The translations under genes and the position numbers were made by a program. Below, piece by piece: positions 57,764 to 64,000 of a stretch of 64,000 nt of DNA. How positions within the stretch are numbered: position 1 is the stretch's first letter; every line of letters begins with the position of its first letter. Source of the stretch: Anaeramoeba flamelloides (Eukaryota; Metamonada; Anaeramoebidae). The notes beneath the pieces were generated by a model. It had not been told where the DNA came from. It did no database searches and was given only the letters and a program-made list of their open reading frames with translations. The stretch is taken from contig JANTQA010000029.1 of assembly GCA_027625915.1 (NCBI GenBank), positions 4,712,001-4,776,000 on the forward strand, in the 5' to 3' direction.

Positions 57764-58947
57764 TTATTGTTTATTTTTTTGAGAAATATCATTATTATTT
57801 TCCTCTTTGCCTTCGTTACCTAAAGCAGAATTTCTAACTAATTTAAATAAATGTTTAAAATCCGGGGACTTTTCTGAAAAAGAATAAGAATATTTATTAT
57901 ATTTTTTATTTCTAAATAATTCCAAAAAGATTGTTAGGCAACCCCAAGGGTGAGGTCTATGTACAATTAATCTTTCTAACAAGACTCTAATTATTAATTC
58001 TCTTACTTCTTCTAAATTGGTTTCTGAGAATAAATAAAGAATCATTTTACTGAAATAATAGGTGTGGGAATTGGGATATCTTAACTGGTTGACGATTGAA
58101 TTTAACAAAATATAATTTCCCTCGCAGGTTAGATTGTTTACTAGATAGGTGAAAATTGTGATTGAATTTTGATAAATTTGGTTATATTTTTCCATTTTCT
58201 TTGTTTTTGCATTTGAAACATATACACAAATATAGAGAACAAATGAATTGATCAATTTTTCATTGTAACATGAAAAATTTGTTTTGAAATTTTCATTAAT
58301 AACAATTTTTTCTTTTGATTGGGTGTCAATAAAATCTAAAAATTCCTTAGTTAAAAATTTGTATTTCAATTTTGATAAAAAATTGTTATCAGTAACAGAT
58401 CTATCATCTTTATCATTATTATAATTCTTTTTATTATTCTTTTTATTATTCTTATTCCTATTCCTATTATTATTTTCATTATTATTATTATTTGATAATA
58501 AAAAATTATCGATTTCGCTTTTAAAATTATTATTTTTATTTTTCTCATTAACGTAATCATCATTATCATTATTATCACCATCATTCTCATTGCCTTCTGG
58601 CGATACTAATAAAGAAATATAATCTGATTTGACAATGGGTGTTAATTCAATTTCCTTTAATAAATTTATTTTTAAATCAGGTGTAAAAGGATCAATTAAC
58701 TTCATATTTGAAGGGAAAGCCGATAGAATTAAATTTCTCATCTGGATACAAGTGGTTGGAATTACATTACAAAAACTAAAATAGTAATAACATAAAAATT
58801 CGGGGAAATCATGTAATAATACTAATAATAATCTTAAAGTTCCCTTATATAATTTTTTAATTGGATTTGGTAAATTGCCATCTCTTAAGTAAGGTTCCAA
58901 AAATTCAAATAAGGAAACCATTAACTCTTTAAACATTTCTTGACCGG

Positions 58948-59007
<60 letters not shown>

Positions 59008-62000
59008 TATTATGATCGTTATTAAGAATTAATTTTGGAATGAAATGTTTATCAGAAATTAATTCTAGCCAGGCAAATGCAAATAGAGGATAAATTTTTG
59101 GTTTCAATGCAGAATAACATTGGTAATAAATTGTCAAAATATCAAAAAATATGTCTTCTAAGAACTCACCGCTACTTAATTCAAATAACAATTGAGATAA
59201 AATTCTTTTATATGGCTGATAATTGAATGTTTCAGGTTTGTCTTTGATTTCAAGATCAATAAATCTAAAAACAGAAGTTAATACGTATCTTAATATTTCT
59301 GTTTCATCTAATCCTTGTTCTGAACTTGGAAAGACCTTTAATAACATGGAAATCATTTGACAATAGGTGTTAATCACTCCAAAATCTGCTTCTGTTTCAT
59401 AATCATCGTCGTCATCGTCGTCATCGTCATTATCATCATCGTCATTAGTATTATCATAGTTATTTTTTTCATTATTGATGTTTTCATTTTGTCCAATATT
59501 GATGTTTTTATTTTTTTGATCTATTTTTTTTTTTAACTTGTTGCCTTTTTTACTATTATTCACATCTACAATAAAATTGGTATTAGAATTATTATCATTT
59601 TCATTTTCTTTATCTTCATTATTATTTTCTTCTTGGCTAAAGCTTCTTTTGAAAAAATTATTAATACAAATTTCTGTAATCACTAAAAAGAATTTATAAC
59701 CATGCTGGGTAACTATATCTTTCAATCTATTCAATAGCATTAGAAATTCTTCTTTTCTATTATTAGATTCAGGTTTTCGAATTAAATTAATCCATTCATC
59801 AAAAATTAAAATAAATTCACTGAATAATTTTTCATGCTCTTCAATGAAATTTTGTTGTTGGTTATTGCTTTGGTTGACATTATTATTATTATTAACAATG
59901 GTACTACTACTACTAGTATTATTATTATTATTTTCCTGATCCTGGTTATTTTTTGTCGACCAAGGATTTTCTTTTGGTTGATTTAATAATGCATCTTTTT
60001 GTAAAATTTTCACTTGCTCAATTAATTCAGGAAACTTTTTATCAAATAATTCATCAACATTTTCATCCTCCTCACTATTATTCTTATTCTGATTATTTTT
60101 CTTATTCTCATTCTTATTCTTCTTGGGTTTTTCATCTTCATTCCCATTTTTTATTTTTTGGCGCTCTGTTAACCAATTTTCAATAGATTTAACTATTTTT
60201 GTAAATTTTAATAAAGTTTCACCATCTTTTTGATTCACATAAATATGTAAAATTATTATTCCAAATTCAAAAGCCTTGGTATCTTGCCTATCATTAATCA
60301 TGTTGGCCAAAGGCTCATCCAATAATGGGTAATTAATAAGTCCTTGCTTAGACAATAAAAATACTAAAGAAACATCAAATTCGTTCTCTGAATTGATCAT
60401 TGCCGGGGTGATTGCTGGGGCCAAGTCAACATCACAATTTTCATTGATTAAACCTAAAGTGGTAATATAAACGTTAATAAAAAATTCATAAACTAAAATT
60501 AAATTTTTATTCTCATCAGCATCATCTTCTTTATTATTATCTTCTTGACTTTCATTGCTATTATTTCCATTTGTTGGGTATTTTGCTAAATCTTTTTCTT
60601 TTTCTTTTTCATTACCCTTTCCCTTTCCCTTTCCTTTCCGTTTCCCCTTTCCTTTACCTTTACCTTTACCTTTACCTTTACCATTTCCTTCTTCCTCTTC
60701 TTTTATTCTTTTGTTTGTATCATTATCAACTTCATTTTTATTTATCGTTGTATCAATTTCAATAATAATTTCTCTAAATTTAATTATTGATTTCAAAATT
60801 AATTGAGAAGCTAATAAAATGGCATCCTCTTTAGGAGTTGTTTTATTAATTACTTTTGGTAAATAAGTAATAATTGTTGAAAGATTTTCATTTTCTTGAG
60901 AAAATATTCCAGTTTCAATAAATTGATTTTTAATTTGATGTAATTCTTGATTTAAACTTGTGGCCCAATTTTCTAAAAATTGTATAAATTGTTCAAGAAC
61001 AAAATTAGGTATCTCCTCCTCATCATCCTCATCATCATCTTTGTTGTCGTTATCATTTCCTATGTTGTTATTATTATTATTATCTTCATTATTCTTTTGG
61101 TTCATATTATTTTTATTATTATCTTTTGAAGTTAATAATTCTTCATTTTTTTTTGGAAAGGCTTCATAAATTTTATAATGATGATCTTTTAAATTACCAT
61201 CAGTTGGTATTAAATCTTGAGGTAGTTTTGAAGGTATATTCGATTGATTTAATGAATTATTATTTTGTAAATAATTCAATTGCTTCTTATCTAATTCATT
61301 TTGATTATTAATATATTCGTTCTGATTCTGATTCTGGTTATTATTTTTTTGATTAATTCTAATTTGATAATCTTCATATAATAATTCATCGATTTGTTGT
61401 ATTGCTTGTTCAATAGTAACTTGTTCAATGAATTGGAAACATAATTGAATATTGTCATTACAAATTTTAAAAATATTTTGATTGAATAAATTTTGGTCGT
61501 TAATTAATTCTTTTAACAAATTAGTTACATTTTCCGACATACATACCTTTAATGGTTCCTTTGAAGTTACTAAAGCCAGGCCACTAGCTAAATTAGAAAC
61601 CATTAAATGTGCACCCTTTCTAATCTTTTGGTGATCAGATTCTAAAGAAAAATCCTTTCTTATTAATTCAATTGTAGTTTGGCAAGCAATACTAACCGAT
61701 CGTTGCACAACTGGTAAAATAATTGATTTCACTGCTAAAGTGATAGCAATGGGGATATCTTTTTTCAAATTCGAATATTTTTGATATATTAAATCATTCT
61801 CATTAATAATAATATGATCAATTAATCCATTAATCAATAAATCTGAATTATCAGTTTTATCATTGTTATCCTCATCATCATTATTATTATTGATATTTTG
61901 GGAAAAGGAATTCAGTAAATTTTGATATTTATTATTATTTGGATTCATTTTTTCAATAGGGAATTGAAATTTATTTGTATTTTGATTATTATTATTATCA

Positions 62001-62941
62001 ATGTCCTTTGGATCAAATAATAATTGTGATTCAATTGGAACATTTTTATTTTCTTTTTCATTATTTAAATTAATATTATAATTATTATTATTATTATTGT
62101 TATAATTATTCATAATATTGTTAATTTCAAAATCAAAATTGTTTTCAAATTTTGGTGGATCAATTGTTTCTAATAATCCAGTAGGCTGGAAGTCGTTTAA
62201 TTGCAAACCTAAATGAATAAACAATTGATTTATTGGGTAAACTATATTTAATTTTAAATTAGGCAATTGGATTATTTCGATAAATACATTTAAAATTGCC
62301 ATTACCCAAGGATTTGGTGGCTTAAAATGCTTTGATTCATGAACAGAAAATAATAAATTACAAACAAAGGGAATTATTATTATCAATCTTCCATTTCGAT
62401 AAGCATCTAGCACTATTTCTTTCACTCTTAGATATTTTCTTAAAATGGGCCTATCTATAGCTAAAGTCGTTTTACCAATCCAATAACCAAAATTTTTTAA
62501 AATGGTTTGTTCAAGATTATTTGATATTAAATTATTGGATTTTAACAATATGTGCACACAATAAAAGCATTTTTCTAAAATTAATTTATTTAGTTTTCGA
62601 AAATTTAATCGATCAAATAATTCGAAATAAAATGGATGATAATTACTTTCAATGGAAATTTTTTTAATAACAAAATAATTTACAAACCAATCATAATACT
62701 CTTCTCTTAATAATATCCTTATTTTTTCAATATTTTGTAAAATATTTTGTTCATTGAAATTATTTATCAAATAATAGATTTGATTACTTATTTCTTCTTG
62801 ATAATATGTTTCTTGTTGATAATTATTGTTATTATTAAAGTGATAGTTATGTAAATTTAACATTGATGATGATTTACTATTATTAAATAATTTATCTAAT
62901 TGCAGATTTAAATTATTTTCTTCATTAAAATTATTATTATT

Positions 62942-63011
<70 letters not shown>

Positions 63012-64000
63012 CTGTTAATGTTGTTGTTGTTGTTGTTGTTGTTGTTGCTGCTGCTGCTGCTGTTGTTGTTGTTAATATTGTTATTCATGAACAATCCCTC
63101 TTGGTATCTGGAATTTTGATTTAAATAATTTGCATTTAAATTCTGATTATTATTAAGTATATTTTTTTCTTTTAATATTTCATCCAAGTATTGGAATTCA
63201 TTATAATCTTCTTCTTGTTTATTTATTTTTTTTTGTTGTTGTTGATGATGGAATTGATCTTGGTAAATTAATTTAAATTGATTTAATTCATTATTCTCTC
63301 CTTTTTTGTTTTTATCAATAACATCACTATTTATTTCATTCTTTACATTAATATTATTTAATATTTGATTAATCTTCTCAATGATTTGAGGGAGATTTTT
63401 TTTAATATTAGGAATTTGGATAATATGTGTGCAATATTGGGGCCATTTATCAAGTTGATCTAAAAATTCCAATATTGCTGAAGAGCCAAATTGGAAAATA
63501 TTGGAATTGGGTGGCTTTTTTAAAGATTCTAACACATCTCTTAATGCTATACCTAAGGGCACATGTTGTATCAATCCATGGTTGATTAATAAACCAAAAA
63601 GCTTTCCGGTAATTCTTAATTCATTTAAAGGGAAACCAGAAAAAAATTGGTATTCATCTAATAAATTATGGATCATACAATCAAAAATTTGATTTTCTCT
63701 CTCGTTTTCTGACTCTTTAAATTGTGTCAATAACTTAATTGCCTGGTCTATATTAATTTTTCTTTGGTAAATCAATTGGAAATAATTATTGGCCTTTTGT
63801 TCAATATCTTGTGTAAATGTTTGTTCTTCATTTTTAAAAGTATAGTTTAATAATTGTGGGAATGCCTGTGTACAAATTCGATAATTTTTATTAATTTTGT
63901 ACAAAATATCTTTATTGGTATAATTTTTTGAATAAAAGCATTTAAAAAAAATGGCAATGGTATCAGTTTTTAATTTTAAATTCGGTGATTCTGTTTTTGA
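57764..64000 (-). CDS. CNOT1: CCR4-NOT complex scaffold NOT1/CNOT1 (5' partial)
   Basis: The scaffold of the cytoplasmic mRNA deadenylase. The frame is open past 63904 to the right edge (ending ..SKTESPNLKLKTDT.. upstream), so the N-terminal HEAT region is outside; no intron is seen in 6.2 kb. Counting residues from 63904: the first MIF4G-like (TTP-binding) domain at about 28-185 (LTQFKESENEREN, FFSGFPLNELRITGKLFG); a poly-Asn/Ser linker; the CAF1/CNOT7-binding MIF4G domain at about 375-600 (LNFRKLNKLI, GYWIGKTTLAIDRPI, VHESKHFKPPNPWV); the DUF3819/CNOT9-binding domain at about 708-870 (DIPIAITLAVKSIILPVVQR, GAHLMVSNLASGLAL); long Asn/Glu-rich inserts; and the NOT1 C-terminal superfamily domain at about 1600-2040 (DFPEFLCYYYFSFCN, LRYPNSHTYYFS, ERLIVHRPHPWG), which binds the NOT2-NOT3 module. 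The stop is TAA at 57764-57766. Family assignment is certain. Confidence 0.97.
58947..58990 (-). repeat. (AAT)n microsatellite encoding poly-Asn in NOT1
   Basis: ATT units on the + strand read as AAT on the coding strand, about 13 consecutive Asn, inside the C-terminal half of NOT1. Confidence 0.85.
60590..60690 (-). repeat. (GGTAAA)n minisatellite encoding Lys-Gly repeats in NOT1
   Basis: TTTACC and TTTCCC units on the + strand encode (KG)n with one R, followed by EKEKEKD. Basic, disordered insert between conserved domains; likely length-variable. Confidence 0.8.
62944..63073 (-). repeat. (AAC)n/(AGC)n microsatellite encoding poly-Asn/Ser in NOT1
   Basis: About 40 triplets of TTG with five TGC on the + strand, that is AAC (Asn) and AGC (Ser) in the coding frame. 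It lies between the two MIF4G-like domains. AAC is unusual in a genome that otherwise writes Asn as AAT. Confidence 0.85.

Noticed and set aside
59953-61311. Several + strand frames inside NOT1
   Set aside because: Shadows of the Asn/Glu/Lys-rich coding strand, with no independent support.

Overview
The window is AT-rich nuclear DNA from a free-living protist. Coding proteins carry long Asn-rich and Lys/Glu-rich low-complexity tracts, the standard code fits (every gene whose end is visible stops at TAA), and introns are GT-AG. The style resembles Anaeramoeba or some Amoebozoa; that assignment is inference from composition and protein style only.

Six protein genes and one tRNA are supported. 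On the + strand: a 5'-incomplete leucine-rich-repeat/tyrosine-kinase-like protein kinase (1002-3896); a three-exon secreted or type I membrane protein with a laminin-G-like N-terminal domain (9472-20449); a nine-exon Slo/BK-type potassium channel (32478-49121); and a single-exon PAQR/AdipoR-type seven-helix membrane protein (54953-55828). On the - strand: tRNA-Leu(AAG) (23827-23905), prefoldin subunit 5 (26786-27274) and NOT1/CNOT1, the scaffold of the CCR4-NOT deadenylase (57764 to the right edge, 5' end outside). They are ordinary housekeeping, signalling and membrane genes with no operon-like or clustered logic.

The rest is transposable-element debris, and it is the most informative part. 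Introns are bimodal: 92-182 bp, or 2.6-5.5 kb; every long one contains transposons. I recognise (i) a 193-197 bp Tc1/mariner-type foldback MITE with TA duplications (5963, 21348, 22809, 31246, plus a half copy near 25260); (ii) several elements flanked by TTAA (27350-27899, 34296-34527, 39962-40645, 52270-53170); (iii) nested insertions with a readable empty site; (iv) non-LTR retrotransposon ends, including a 1.3 kb 5'-truncated LINE with 16 bp target duplications (36495-37800); and (v) a tRNA-derived SINE (13978-14375) whose 3' end looks taken from the same LINE group. Larger diverged repeats (families A to G below) recur across introns and intergenic DNA.

I found no CRISPR array, rRNA gene, gene cluster or clearly new multi-gene system. 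The best leads are the LINE/SINE tail relationship, the MITE with three sub-terminal motifs 25 bp apart, the TTAA element at the prefoldin promoter, and two unusual features of the potassium channel (a five-arginine S4, and a Glu/Lys repeat where Slo1 has its calcium bowl).
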